64,000 bases of DNA from Symsagittifera roscoffensis (GCF_963678635.1 NC_087071.1:13281088-13345087), one strand, 5' to 3'. Shown: positions 18,833-30,410, counted from the stretch's first letter. Program-made: numbers and translations. Notes: generated from the sequence alone by a model not told the origin.

Positions 18833-21800
18833 GATGTTTTCCGAGTATTCATTGGGTATTTCAAATTTCGTTTTGAAATTCCGCCTATGGTAGGCTCTGG
18901 CTCTTCTTCTTCCAGTTCCAATTCGCTTGTTTCTCTCACTTCCTTGAGCTTCTTTATCATCAAATTTTCGGTGTGGGTAAGTCCTACCCCCACTCCCCGG
19001 ACAAAAATATTTATCGACATCCCCGTCGATGTTGTCGGGTCTGAATTGTCCGGAGGAATGTCCAGTGGCCTGTCTGTTGCCGTCCATCCGAAAAGAGGGT
19101 CCTCTGTCTTCATATAATTTGCCGATGACACGTCGACTTGTTGAATGCTTTGTCCTTCGTGGCTCTCGTCTTTGACATCGCGCATCCACTCTAGTATCCT
19201 CAAGTTCGTGTTCTCCCTCCTCTCTATCTCACTCTGTTCGAGATCCGTATCTAATTCTGGTGTCGAGTAGTCTTCCTGCGGATAGTGTCCACCATCGTCA
19301 ATGACCTGCCATTCCTCTTCGGCTTCCAGTTTGCCTGCACTCAGTAGTTCCTCGCCCAATTTGTCTGGCTGTATCTTATCGATCAAGAAGTCATCCCCGT
19401 ATCTGTTGTACCTCATGCCGGTCCGTTCACGATTGCCTGTCCTGGTTCCCGGTGGTATTGGTCGATCTGGCTCCATCCAGTTCGGCACCTCATCTTGCTC
19501 CGGGTCGTTCCAGTCTTCTTCTACAAATGATCCTGCTTCAGACTCCACCTCTATCTTTTCATTGTCGTCCAAACTCAAGTTCTCATTACCATCATTTTTC
19601 TCTCTGGTGCCTTTTTCATTCACTTCACACGCTGGCTCTACCACCAGGTACTCGAGACCCTCCATGTCCTTAGATATGCACCAGTCCTCCGGGGACGGGA
19701 CGTGAGGCTTCAGATTTTCATAATGTGCTGCTCGCCCAGTACTCAAGCGGTAGAACCGTCCTTGTTGATGTACTTCCGTTATCATGAATGGTCCCCTCCA
19801 CTTCTTGAGTAGTTTCTTTGTTCCCTTGGGCGGTATGAAATTTTGGAAGACCCACACGTATTGGCCCACTTCATATCGCTTTGCTTGTAATATTTTTTCG
19901 TCATATTTTCTGCGTTGTCTCATTTGCGCTTGCGCCGTGTTCCTCCTGCATAGCTCGTTTAGCTCCTGTTGTTTTTTGATCGCTTCTTTCACGTATGCCC
20001 GAGGCGACGTCCTTTTCCCCTCGTATTCCGGGTAAAAGAATGTCAGAGGCATTGCTCTCTCCCTGCCCGTCAACATCATGAAAGGACTGATGCCCGTCGT
20101 CGAGTGCTGTGTACTGTTGTAGGCCCCTACTACCTGTGGCAGGTATTTATCCCAGTCCGTCATGTATCTTGAGCAGTACACCCTTAACATGTTGATCAGT
20201 GTCCTGTTCTGTCTCTCTACCAACCCATTGGTCTGTGGATGGTAGGTCGTCGAGTGTGCTTGAGCAATGTGCGATCTCCTCATCAATTCTTTTGTCAAGT
20301 CCCCCACAAAAGCTTTGCCGTTGTCCGACTGGAAAGTCATTGGACAACCATACCGCGATATCCAATGCGTTATCATTTGATCACATGTCTCCTCGGCCGA
20401 GGCTGTCTGACACGGAACCGCTTCCGCCAACTTTGTGAAGTGATCTATTATAACCAGTATCTGGTTATATCCTGACTCCGTCATGCAGATTTTTTGATGG
20501 TCTATCTGCACCACTTCATTGAACTCTGAGCTCTCGACGGAATTGAGGGGGAACTTCATCTTCCTTGGGTCTTTTACCTGGAGACATGCCAGGCAGGCAT
20601 TCACCCATCTCTCGCAAGCTTTTCTCATTCCTGGCCAATCAAACCTGTGAAGTATCCTTTGTTGTACTTTATCTATCCCCTGGTGCCCCATCTGGTCGTG
20701 CGATCTGAAAAGCACCTCCGTTTGATACAATTGTGGTAGTATGATGAGGTTGTGTTTGTGTAATATCTTCTCCTCATCTTTCCTCTTGCATGCTACCACC
20801 CCATCAGCTGTGTGGTAGAGTAAGTCTTTCTTTTCTTTGTAGAACTGGCTCAAGATCTTGTAGCTGTCTTCCTCGAGTTCTCCCTTCTCCTTGACCCCCG
20901 ACTGGATCCATTTGGATAGGTTACTTGTCATTTTGTCATTCTTTTGGGCTCTTATTAGGTCTGACAGCCTATATCTCGCCTTGACATGCTCCTTTAGCGC
21001 CATGATCTGTCCATTCATCTCACATGGGTTGTGGATGTCATCACTCAGCTTCACGCATATCATCCTTTTCACGATTTTCATATCATCTTCTGGCACCAGA
21101 TTCGTTCTGACGTTTGAATTGCATGATAGTTCCCTGAATGGCTTCCTTGAAACCGCAATTTTCTCAAGTTCTTCACCACCTCGTATATCCTGTATGTCCA
21201 GATTGTACGTTCCTGAAGATGGATCCGTCTGTAACTCCCTGTCGTGGTGCCTTATCTTCTCTTCCGCCAATATCATGCACAGACTGTCTTGGTTTTCGCT
21301 GCTCTCATCCGAGTCTTCATCCCATTCTTCACCGGACAATTTTCCTTCTCCGGTTTCTTCTTCCGTGAACATGGACCACTCCCCGGACTCTTGACCTAGT
21401 CCCAGGTGTTCAGTATCTTCTTTGAACGCCACTTTCTTTTTCCTAACCTTGGTCTGCTCCAGAATGTTTTCGGGGATTTTGTCAACTAGTGACCGCACGA
21501 CATCTTTGCTGTCAGTGACGCTTCCTCTTGAGGAGTCAGTATTGTTCACTGTTTCTTTTCTCCGAAGTATAGTGACTTCCGGTTCCTCTTGACCCTTCTC
21601 TTGGATCACGGGCTTATCATCTGATAGTTTCTCGAGCAACCTCATTAAGTCATCATCTATCTGTGCAGTTCCCGCTTCTACCTGGTTAAGATCATAGCCT
21701 TTTGCCTTGAGCGTCTCCCTCACGATCTCCGACTTGAGTTTTATCTCTATCGGAATCCTTCTGCTCTTCTTCAAGATGGTCTTTCCTGGAGGTTCTTTAG

Positions 21801-22443
21801 GTAATTCAGGATGATCTTCAATCGGTTTGCCTGATTTGTCCAGCCATCTCGTGAGTGGAAGACTGTCGTACGTTTCCTTGTCCATGAAGGAGAAGCCATC
21901 TTTGATTTCAGGTCTGTCTGCCTCTCTTTGCTCTTGTCTCTCATAGAACTCCGTCTTCTTACTCAAGCTGTCGGCATTCTGATGTTTATCTCGTGTTCTA
22001 TGCTCAATTATCATGTTGTATCCGTCCAGGCGAACTATCCACCTCCCAATGTAACTTTGGTCCATTGAGTACGTTTTCAGCCAGCTCAGTGCTCGGTTGT
22101 CGACTCGCAACTTGAATGGCTCACTGCCCAGGTATGCCCTGTATTTCTCGACAAAGGTAACCACCGCGAACATCTCTGCTTTCGGTGCTCCGTACTTCAT
22201 TTCCGTGTCACTTAGGACTTTGCTCCCGTACGCTATTGGTCTCAAGACTGTCTTCCCATTCCATTCTTGTTCTTGATGGAGAATTCCAGAAATTGCGACT
22301 ACCGACGCATCCGTGTCCAGCACGTACATCCCTTTCTCAGTCGGCATACCCAGTACTGGTGCCTCACATAGCTCTTTCTTTATTCTCTGGAATGACTCTT
22401 CTGCTGCGTTGTTCCACGTGAACTTCTTGCCTTTGTGTCTCAT
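18829..22443 (-). CDS. RNase H-integrase part of pol (1,204 aa frame)
   Basis: An ATG at 22443-22441 opens the frame exactly where the RT frame stops (TTATGA). RNase H: YVLDTDAS, AEMFAVV, DNRALSWL and KHQNADSLSK provide the acidic residues. A 250-residue acidic connection follows. Integrase: an HHCC zinc finger (HDQMGH ... CLACLQ), then the catalytic core with Asp in VVQIDHQK (near 20505), Asp in FQSDNGK (near 20325) and Glu in GLVERQNR (near 20215), a D-about 60-D-about 35-E spacing, and a GPY/F-like WRGPFMITE. No chromodomain was seen. The C-terminal 280 residues are acidic and Pro-rich and unassigned. Element C reads through the start region in one frame (VYPMQKLMRN), so the break in B is a 1-nt deletion and the ATG is an internal Met. 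The element integrates its DNA with this protein. Confidence 0.92.
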   Translation of the reverse strand: MRHKGKKFTWNNAAEESFQRIKKELCEAPVLGMPTEKGMYVLDTDASVVAISGILHQEQEWNGKTVLRPIAYGSKVLSDTEMKYGAPKAEMFAVVTFVEKYRAYLGSEPFKLRVDNRALSWLKTYSMDQSYIGRWIVRLDGYNMIIEHRTRDKHQNADSLSKKTEFYERQEQREADRPEIKDGFSFMDKETYDSLPLTRWLDKSGKPIEDHPELPKEPPGKTILKKSRRIPIEIKLKSEIVRETLKAKGYDLNQVEAGTAQIDDDLMRLLEKLSDDKPVIQEKGQEEPEVTILRRKETVNNTDSSRGSVTDSKDVVRSLVDKIPENILEQTKVRKKKVAFKEDTEHLGLGQESGEWSMFTEEETGEGKLSGEEWDEDSDESSENQDSLCMILAEEKIRHHDRELQTDPSSGTYNLDIQDIRGGEELEKIAVSRKPFRELSCNSNVRTNLVPEDDMKIVKRMICVKLSDDIHNPCEMNGQIMALKEHVKARYRLSDLIRAQKNDKMTSNLSKWIQSGVKEKGELEEDSYKILSQFYKEKKDLLYHTADGVVACKRKDEEKILHKHNLIILPQLYQTEVLFRSHDQMGHQGIDKVQQRILHRFDWPGMRKACERWVNACLACLQVKDPRKMKFPLNSVESSEFNEVVQIDHQKICMTESGYNQILVIIDHFTKLAEAVPCQTASAEETCDQMITHWISRYGCPMTFQSDNGKAFVGDLTKELMRRSHIAQAHSTTYHPQTNGLVERQNRTLINMLRVYCSRYMTDWDKYLPQVVGAYNSTQHSTTGISPFMMLTGRERAMPLTFFYPEYEGKRTSPRAYVKEAIKKQQELNELCRRNTAQAQMRQRRKYDEKILQAKRYEVGQYVWVFQNFIPPKGTKKLLKKWRGPFMITEVHQQGRFYRLSTGRAAHYENLKPHVPSPEDWCISKDMEGLEYLVVEPACEVNEKGTREKNDGNENLSLDDNEKIEVESEAGSFVEEDWNDPEQDEVPNWMEPDRPIPPGTRTGNRERTGMRYNRYGDDFLIDKIQPDKLGEELLSAGKLEAEEEWQVIDDGGHYPQEDYSTPELDTDLEQSEIERRENTNLRILEWMRDVKDESHEGQSIQQVDVSSANYMKTEDPLFGWTATDRPLDIPPDNSDPTTSTGMSINIFVRGVGVGLTHTENLMIKKLKEVRETSELELEEEEPEPTIGGISKRNLKYPMNTRKTS

Positions 22444-25013
22444 AATTGTTGCATCGGGTATACCTTGTCCGCATAGCTTTTGATGAACTCTCTATAATAG
22501 TTAGCGAAACCCAGGAAGCTCATCAACTGGTGTTCTGTCTTCGGTGATTTCCAGGTTAGGACTGCTTCCACGGCGTCCGGATCAGGACTGATGCCGTGCT
22601 TGTCTACCATCCTGCCCAAGTATTTTATTGAGTCCTTGAGTATCTCGCACTTTGATGGTTTACACTTTAGCCCCGACCTTTTCATGCATGCAAACACTTC
22701 GTCAAGTCTCTCAATGTGGTCTTCCAGTGTGGGCGTCGCTATTACCACGTCATCCACGTAGCACATTACCAGATTGCCATACTTCTTCGTCACGCCTATC
22801 AGCGCGTGTGCCATCAACCGCTGAAACGTGGCTGTGGCATTGCAAAGTCCAAACGGCATCCGTTTCCATTGAAACAGACCCAACTCGCAGGCAAACCCTG
22901 TCTTGTCCCTGTCCTGCTTCCTTAGTGGTACCTGCCAAAAGGCCGAGCCTAAATCAAGAGTCGTAGAAAATTTTGCATCACCTAACTTCGAGAGGCTCTC
23001 ATCAATCCTAGGTATGGGATAGGCATCCTTCACCGTGACGGAGTTCAGGTATCGAAAATCACAACAAAACCTCAACTGGTCGCCTTTCTTTTTGGCCATC
23101 ACTACTCCACACGCCCACGGTGACTTGGATGGTTCTATCATGTCATACTCTAGTAACGTCTCGATTTCTTTTCTACACGCCTCCGATTTGTGTGGGGTCA
23201 TGCGCCTCGCCACCTCCCTGTGCGGTACCGCGTTCTCCTCAAGTTCTATTTCATGCTCAACGAAATTACAACACCCGATATCCGCTTTATGCCTCGAAAA
23301 AACTTCTTCGTTCCGCTCTAGTACGTCCTTGATGGCTTCGAGCTGTTCATCTGTCAGTTTGCCCCTCAAATGTTCAATCTCCGGCGGAACCGGTTTATCA
23401 GTTTGCATTTCATCTAGTGTGGTTCGCTCTGGAAAGTTCGAACAGCTCGACAGCCCATCGTCCGTCTCTGACTTAAGTGATTTAACAAGACCTGAAGAAT
23501 CTTTTATTTTCTGCAATCGTCTCAAGATACAAATTTTGTCCCTATGATTGGGACAATCAACAACTTCATTTTGTTTTGAGTTCTCAGTTGTTTCATATCG
23601 GGTTTTAACCGGTAAAGCATATCCCAGTTTCCTCCCTCTCTGTATCGTGATCGGTATATCAAGAGTATTCAACAAGACACTGACGCAGAGGCCGCTCTTC
23701 GTTATCGAGAAGGATCTTCCTGAAACAGCAGCAAGTTGACTATTAGGATTCGGAACTATACACACTTGCTTGTTGTCACTTAGTTCATTGTAATTTTTCA
23801 TCCTCAAGCCTACGATTGCCACTTCATTCGCCTTTAACCTCACCCTCCTACTCAAGAATACCGGTGCTTTGGTTTCATTTGCCATTATTAAATTTACCGG
23901 TTTGATTGCGTACCTCCTATCCGGGTTCCGTATTCTGAACATTGCGTTATTTAGATCAATCGCTACATCGAAATTCCTGATGAAGTCTCTGCCCAAAATG
24001 AATTGGTCAGATTCATCTAGGTTTTCTACCACGAGAAAGCTCATCCACAGGTTACGATCCCCCAAATTGAGGGCTATTATCGGCGTCCTGCCCAGCACCC
24101 GAAGGGCCCCTTTGTTTGCAGCTGACAGCCGTATTCTCGAGTCTATCAAATCATCTTTGTTAAAGCCCATTCGTTCCCAAGTTTCGATTGGTATGACGCT
24201 CAAGACTGCTCCCGTATCAAGTAACCCACGTAACTGAGTCTTTTTGACACTTATGTCTAGCACGTGCCCTGTCACATCTGCCTCCGTCCCGATGTGCATC
24301 GCATCTTCTTCAAGCATGGCGCAGTGTCCAATCGATCTCACTTTCAACTCTTCTTTCCCTACGTAGATTTGCCCAATTAGGTCTTCGTCACATGTTATCA
24401 TTGTCTTGGTATAGATGTTGATTCCATCTATATTTAGCATCACCTCGTGTGGACCATAAGCTTCAGTATACCTGTTATCAACACGTACCGACTTGCTGCC
24501 CCCTCTCGTGAGTAGTGCTCTCAACGCTCTAGAAGTCGTTTGTGGGTTTATACAACTCAAGTAATCTGCGTACACGTCAATGTGCATTATTGTCTGGTCG
24601 CTCGGTTCGCTCAAGTTTCTGGTTACCTCGTGGCCGCCCACTGTGATTATCGACATTATTCTAGCCCCGATTTCCGATATGTCGAATGGCTTTCCCGTCA
24701 CCATTTTTACAGTGTTACAATTCCCGCTCTTTGTCGAGCCCGGTACAGCCTCTGGTGTTGGCTTTGATCCAGTTAATGCTTCGTTGAAATTCTGTCTTTC
24801 GATCTCCTGCTTTAGTCGTTGCTCTATTTCTTTCGCAGCCAGATCCTGTTTCACTTTGGTAATTGCTTCCGTCGCCGCTTTCTCATAAATTATCTCTAGA
24901 GAGTTCCCGGCTGCGGATTCTATCGCACCATTAACATGTGTTACAGCTTTCACTGTTTTCGTCGGCAATTCCGTGCTTGGTGCTCCTAATTTCCTAGATT
25001 CAAACTCGTTTTG
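22440..25013 (-). CDS. Protease-reverse transcriptase part of pol
   Basis: A frame directly downstream of the gag TGA and in the same frame as it; there is no ATG at its start, so it is made only as a Gag-Pol extension. Retropepsin: LLDTGAVLSV (active-site Asp near 24215), then ILGRDF as the second conserved block. Reverse transcriptase: GVVMAKKKGDQLRFCCDFR, YPIPRID, TTLDLGSAFWQV, MPFGLCNATATFQRLM and the catalytic CYVDDV near 22755, then FLGFANYYREFI of the thumb. It is followed in another frame by RNase H-integrase. In A the codon matching the gag TGA (25016-25014) is AGG. Family assignment Ty3/Gypsy rests on domain order and the YVDD and thumb motifs. Confidence 0.92.
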   Translation of the reverse strand, partial: QNEFESRKLGAPSTELPTKTVKAVTHVNGAIESAAGNSLEIIYEKAATEAITKVKQDLAAKEIEQRLKQEIERQNFNEALTGSKPTPEAVPGSTKSGNCNTVKMVTGKPFDISEIGARIMSIITVGGHEVTRNLSEPSDQTIMHIDVYADYLSCINPQTTSRALRALLTRGGSKSVRVDNRYTEAYGPHEVMLNIDGINIYTKTMITCDEDLIGQIYVGKEELKVRSIGHCAMLEEDAMHIGTEADVTGHVLDISVKKTQLRGLLDTGAVLSVIPIETWERMGFNKDDLIDSRIRLSAANKGALRVLGRTPIIALNLGDRNLWMSFLVVENLDESDQFILGRDFIRNFDVAIDLNNAMFRIRNPDRRYAIKPVNLIMANETKAPVFLSRRVRLKANEVAIVGLRMKNYNELSDNKQVCIVPNPNSQLAAVSGRSFSITKSGLCVSVLLNTLDIPITIQRGRKLGYALPVKTRYETTENSKQNEVVDCPNHRDKICILRRLQKIKDSSGLVKSLKSETDDGLSSCSNFPERTTLDEMQTDKPVPPEIEHLRGKLTDEQLEAIKDVLERNEEVFSRHKADIGCCNFVEHEIELEENAVPHREVARRMTPHKSEACRKEIETLLEYDMIEPSKSPWACGVVMAKKKGDQLRFCCDFRYLNSVTVKDAYPIPRIDESLSKLGDAKFSTTLDLGSAFWQVPLRKQDRDKTGFACELGLFQWKRMPFGLCNATATFQRLMAHALIGVTKKYGNLVMCYVDDVVIATPTLEDHIERLDEVFACMKRSGLKCKPSKCEILKDSIKYLGRMVDKHGISPDPDAVEAVLTWKSPKTEHQLMSFLGFANYYREFIKSYADKVYPMQQL

Positions 25014-27184
25014 TCAATTCCGCTGATTCTGCACCGCCGCTAATGCCAACTTATGTTTGGGGTGACTCTGGTCCTTGACCGCTTCCCAGAACAAGGGACA
25101 ATCCATTCTGAAGTGCCCTTCTTGGTTACAGAAGAAGCATCTCGCGCCTATCTTGATGATTAAGCCACTATAGTACTCGTGTTCCTCCATCTGGCTCATG
25201 TCCTCCTCATCCGGTGCGTATCCTAGACTCTTCATGCCTTGTTTGTATGTTGTGCAGTCAGCCACGTGGTGATCCGCCGACCCGCAGTTCGCGCATGATC
25301 TGCGCTTGTCCATGTCATCTCTAGGCTTGTACCATGACGACCTCTGAGGTTGGCTTCCCCCTTGCGTGTTCCTGTTTTCTGAATATGAGTATTTCTTGGG
25401 CTTCATCAGCATGTATTCCCTTGATTTCTGTCTCATTTCTTCTGGGGTCGGTGCGCTGTCTTTCGACAATGTGTAGTATGTTGCTAACATTGTTTTTAAG
25501 TCATCACTTTTTACCCCATCAATGAACTTCGAGGCAATGCTAAAGTTTCTTCTGTTTGTCGACTCCTCTGGGTCACTCCTTCTTCTCAAGCTCTCAAGGT
25601 CATCTAGCAACCAATCAATTGACTCATCGTCCCTCTGCCCTCTCTTTTCAAATCGCATCATCGCTTGGTGACCCTTCATGCCTGACCCGAATCGATTCAG
25701 CAATATTTCGAAGATTTTGTCCGCGGTATCGCGTTCTTCTTCTTTCTTTGCAACCACGCATTTTAATGCCGTGCCTTCCGGGTTGCTGAGTATGGCTGTG
25801 CATGCTTGTCTTTCATCATTTAAGTTATCTTGCTCTAGGTGTAATCTCATCACTTCCACCCAAGTGTCAATGCATCCATCGGAGTCGTCTTTGAATTCTT
25901 TTGGCTTCTTGAAATTTTTTCTTGATTTTCCGTCTCTCCTATCGCTCGAGTCAGTGTTCCTCGTGGCGAAGGCCTCTAGAGTCCTGTTCATCATCTCCCA
26001 AGTGCTTGCCCACGTCATGGCATCCGGACCTGCGTTGCTGTTAGCTGTTGAGTCCCCCGGACCACTCATTGTGTTTGATGTTCCATTTTTCGTGATTGTT
26101 TTAGCAGCCGTTGGTGCTATGCTTACCGCATCCCGGTTTAAAGGCAACGGTGTCGATTGCCGTTTGTTCCTTTGTGGTTCCACAAAGTCAACTCAGGTGC
26201 CTTGCGTGCGATCCGCTGCCGGTCTTTCTTGTGAGGTAGAATTTCTCAAGATTGCATCCAATTTCGCCTGTATTGCACACGAACTTTCGGCCTGATTCCT
26301 GTTGATTGTGTCCAATCTCTTTTCAGGCTACCTAATTGGCTGTTGACATCATCATATCGGTTTTTCAACTGTTGCATATCTTTTTTGATGTTCTTATCTC
26401 GTTCTTCATTGGTGGCATCTACCTTGTCCGACATCTGCTGGAGTCTCTCGTCTGTCGCCTTAGCCAGGTTAAAATAACTATCCAGATACTCGTGTTTGTT
26501 GTATTTCAACTCTTTCCTTATTAAGTCTCTATCTTCCTCACTGTACTTTAGTTTTTTGTCGATCTGATTTAGTTTTGTCATCAGGTCGCCAAGCTCAAGA
26601 GTAGCTGTTTCATGATCAGCCGTTGTCTTGTTTTCGGCTGTCGCTTCCGTTCTGGCTTGTTCTTCCTTTAGATTGGCTTCTGTCGCCTTCGTGCTCACTG
26701 TCCCAAATGTTCGTGCTCTTTCAGTTTTTGATTCTTCGGCCGTGTTGTCTCTCGATTTCATTCCGACCATCATCGCCAACTTTTCTGTAAAAGATGTCTT
26801 CTTTACTTGGGAGTCGTCTTTCACCGTTTCTCGGGTATTGCCTGTTGTGTCTTCCAACGCGTCTATCGGCGAAAACTCCACGGTTTTTGGATTTTGATCT
26901 TCCATATGGGGCATCGGTGTGGATTCCGTTGTCTTCTTCTCCACTTCATCTACGCTCTGGTCTGGTGTCTCTAGATCGATTTCAATTGTGGGCTCCGCCT
27001 GTTTGTCTTTGGCACCTTCTCTTGTCTTGTTCTCAGTACTACTCCTCGTGCTGACCATACTAACTGAAAAGTTATCTTTTGTCTTCTTTTGGCCCATTGA
27101 TGTCGTTCCGCGCAGCGACGAGTTATATTTCATGTTTGATCCAGTTGACCTTTTTTCGAGCACCGGTACCCTACTCCGTCTCAT
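25014..27184 (-). pseudogene. gag of element B, frameshifted
   Basis: An ATG at 27184-27182 starts a frame that matches A for about 290 codons, then loses frame near 26310 through one missing base (A has GGAAAGGAG, B has AAAAGAG). The next frame has a TGA at about 26193 where A has AGA, then runs open to the TGA at 25016-25014. Content as in A: an N-terminal coiled coil, a capsid-like DSDGCIDTWVEVM region, and two CX2CX4HX4C knuckles (near 25290 and 25135). With three lesions it cannot make full Gag unless some are assembly errors or are bypassed. Confidence 0.88.
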
Positions 27185-27419
27185 TATTTCTATTTACAAT
27201 TGCTCCTATTTACAATATTACTATATACACAATTCTATTCTAAGAATAATATCTTTTGTGGAAAAATTATTAAAAGGAAATATACAACGTGATAAAAACG
27301 ATGTTCCCAGTTCTCTTTCAAAACCTTTCGAGAAACTTTCTTTATTTGTGGTCACCGACTAGTCTTGTTCTGTTTTAATTCTGTCTTAAGATACTTATTG
27401 TAATTTTACTCCAATTTTT

Positions 27420-28865
27420 ATACCGTCCCAAGACTTCCAGTTACCGTCCATACCCTTCTTTGTACCGTCCCAGGCTTCTTTCTGCTGTCCCAAGAATGTT
27501 CGGTACTGTCTCAGTATTTTTGTCAGTGTCCCAAGGCCCCTGTCCCGAGAGTACTGTCCCAGGACCACTGTCCCAAGACTGTCCCAAGACTACTGTCCCA
27601 AGACTAGTGTCCCAAGACTACTGTCCCAAGACTAGTGTCCCCAGACTAGTGTCCCAAGACTACTGTCCCAAGGCTACTGTCCCAAGGCTAGTGTCCCAAG
27701 ACTACTGTCCCAAGGCTACTATCCCAAGACCAGTGTCCCAAGGCTACTGTCCCAAGACTACTGTCCCAAGGCTACTATCCCAAGACCAGTGTCCCAAGGC
27801 TACTGTCCCAAGACTACTGTCCCAAGACCAGTGTCCCAAGGCTACTGTCCCAAGACTACTGTCCCAAGGCTACTATCCCAAGACCAGTGTCCCAAGACTA
27901 CTGTCCCAAGGCTACTGTCCCAAGGCTAGTGTCCCAAGACTACTGTCCCAAGGCTACTATCCCAAGACTACTATCCCAAGACCAGTGTCCCAAGGCTACT
28001 GTCCCAAGACTACTGTCCCAAGGCTACTGTCCCAAGACCACTGTCCCAAGATTATTGCCCCAAGACCACTGTCCCAAGACTACTGTCCCAAGGCTACTGT
28101 CCCAAGGCTAGTGTCCCAAGACTACTGTCCCATGGCTACTATCCCAAGACTACTGTCCCAAGGCTACTGTCCCAAGGCTAGTGTCCCAAGACTACTGTCC
28201 CAAGGCTACTATCCCAAGACCAGTGTCCCAAGGCTACTGTCCCAAGACTACTGTCCCAAGGCTACTATCCCAAGACCAGTGTCCCAAGGCTACTGTCCCA
28301 AGACTACTGTCCCAGGACCACTGTCCCAAGACTGTCCCAAGACTACTGTCCCAAGACTACTGTCCCAAGACTACTGTCCCAAGGCTACTGTCCCAAGACT
28401 ACTTCCCAAGACTACTGTCCCAAGACTACTGTCCCAAGGCTACTGTCCCAAGGCTAGTGTCCCAAGACTACTGTCCCAAGGCTACTATCCCAAGACCAGT
28501 GTCCCAAGGCTACTGTCCCAAGACTACTGTCCCAAGGCTACTATCCCAAGACCAGTGTCCCAAGGCTACTGTCCCAAGACTACTGTCCCAAGGCTACTGT
28601 CCCAAGACCACTGTCCCAAGATTATTGCCCCAAGACCACTGTCCCAAGATCACTATCCCAAGACTGTGCCGTCCCAAGACTGTACTGTCCCAAGGCTGTA
28701 CTGTCCCAAGACTGTACCAAGACTGCTCTGGTCCAAGACTATCCCAGGACTGCACTGTCCCAAGACTGTCCCCAGACTGCACTGTCCCAAGACTTCTTTG
28801 GCACTGTCCCAAGACCTCTCTGGTACTGTCCCAAGACTTCTTTGGCACTGTCCCAAGACAGTTAA
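27420..28865. repeat. 14-bp tandem array of element B, about 100 units
   Basis: Same unit as in A (GTCCCAAGACTACT, with AAGGCTACT, AAGACCAGT and ATCCCAAG variants), with visible higher-order repetition. The plus strand is stop-free, producing a spurious 485-codon frame. Confidence 0.95.
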
Positions 28866-29705
28866 CAAGTGTTTGAGCGGTGGGACCTCCTTCTTCTTCG
28901 TTGTAGGGACTTCTTGATTCACTGTACCTTGTACCACCACTCAAGCTCTAGTAAAAATTTTCCCAAAAACCCTCTCTTGATGGCCAAATGCTGACCCCCC
29001 TTTTTCCTTTTTTTCACCTTGCAACTTGAAACCAAAACTTGTGCGCAGGTATCTTGTGATCACCTGTTTGTATAAAAACCAATCGCAAATCCTCACCAAA
29101 ATGCAACAAAAAATCTAAACAAGTAAAAATAATAAAAACAGAGAGATGAACCCACCTAAAATTCAAAGGTGACAAATGTCTACCCCCTATCGAAAAAATG
29201 TCTGGTACCTAATTGCCACGCGTTTTCCTCCCCCCAACTAATGATCTTATCGGATCTCACAAAAATTTTCTATGTCCGTTCCCCCTACCAATCCGACCAG
29301 GGTACCTGCCTTAACTCGAGTTTAAATTTGGATATCCACCTATTATTACCAACGCGTGTTAATGACTAATGTAACTAAATCAACGATGTCGATTAATTAG
29401 TTACTCTAATTTCTCCCCTTTTTACAATTTGCAACCGCCAACCTCTAACCTAACCAGCCCCCCTTCTAACCTCCCCCCTTTTTAGCCCCCTTCTTAAGCC
29501 TAAAATTACCTTAAGCGCCGGGTGCTAAACCTCTCAAGAGAAAACCATAGACCTGTCTCCAGGCCTGCTCAAGTAAAAACGTTCCTCAAAACCGGGGGAT
29601 TTCGCTTATCCAATTTTACACTTATCTCCTATAATGTAATGTGGATTTTAACGATACCCGTTCTGCCCAACTTGAGATCTCGAGAACTGCCAAATCCTTC
29701 TTGAC

Positions 29706-30115
29706 TACTTTCCCACTCGACTGGTCACCTCTTCCAGTCCCGTCTCCTATTGGTTCAGCTCAAGTGCTCTTGAACCACTTTCCCACTCGGCTGGTCACCT
29801 CTTCCAACCAAGTCTCCTATTGGTTCAGCTCAAGTGCTCCTGAACCACTTTCCCACTCGGCTGGTCACCTCTTCCAGTCCCGTCTCCTATTGGTTCAGCT
29901 CAAGTGCTCTTGAACCACTTTCCCACTCGGCTGGTCACCTCTTCCAACCAAGTCTCCTATTGGTTCAGCTCAAGTGCTCCTGAACCACTTTCCCACTCGG
30001 CTGGTCACCTCTTCCAGTCAAGTCTCCTATTGGTTCAGCTCAAGTGCTCCTGAACCACTTTCCCACTCGGCTGGTCACCTCTTCCAGTCAAGTCTCCTTG
30101 TTGTCCAGCTATCTG
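29706..30115. repeat. 70-bp minisatellite, six units
   Basis: 'ctggtcacctcttcc' recurs at 70-bp spacing six times, with alternating 'cagtcccgtctcc', 'caaccaagtctcc' and 'cagtcaagtctcc' forms, indicating a 140-bp dimer duplication. A has three units. Confidence 0.92.
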
Positions 30116-30410
30116 AAGTTCCCACGCATTCTTGGACTTCGCATTATCATTTTACTAATCCATTACCCTTTCTTTTATACAATAACCCCGCCGACTAGGA
30201 ACTATGTCAATCGCGATCACACAAACACAAAACTGCACTACACGAGAAACAATACCCTAAATTAGGACAAAATCAGACACTAAACAGATTTATAGCACCA
30301 CGAGCTAACACTTTTTCCATTAATCATTTTTACCACGCTATTACACGCTACATGGGAGAGACATATATTGAATACGACCCAAAGAGTAGCTCTCAATTTA
30401 CCGAAAAATT

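Noticed and set aside
22438-22446. Programmed frameshift or reinitiation between RT and RNase H in B (TTATGAGA)
   Set aside because: C reads through the same codons in one frame, so a 1-nt deletion in B explains it.
17257-27184. TGA reassigned as a sense codon in this genome
   Set aside because: The affected sites correspond to Arg and other codons in sister copies, and the same elements use TGA as a normal terminator elsewhere.
27460-28917. Long plus-strand frame (485 codons) of repeating CPKATVPRLLSQD-like peptide
   Set aside because: It is the 14-bp array read antisense to the element; the unit has no stop in any plus-strand frame, so open frames are automatic.
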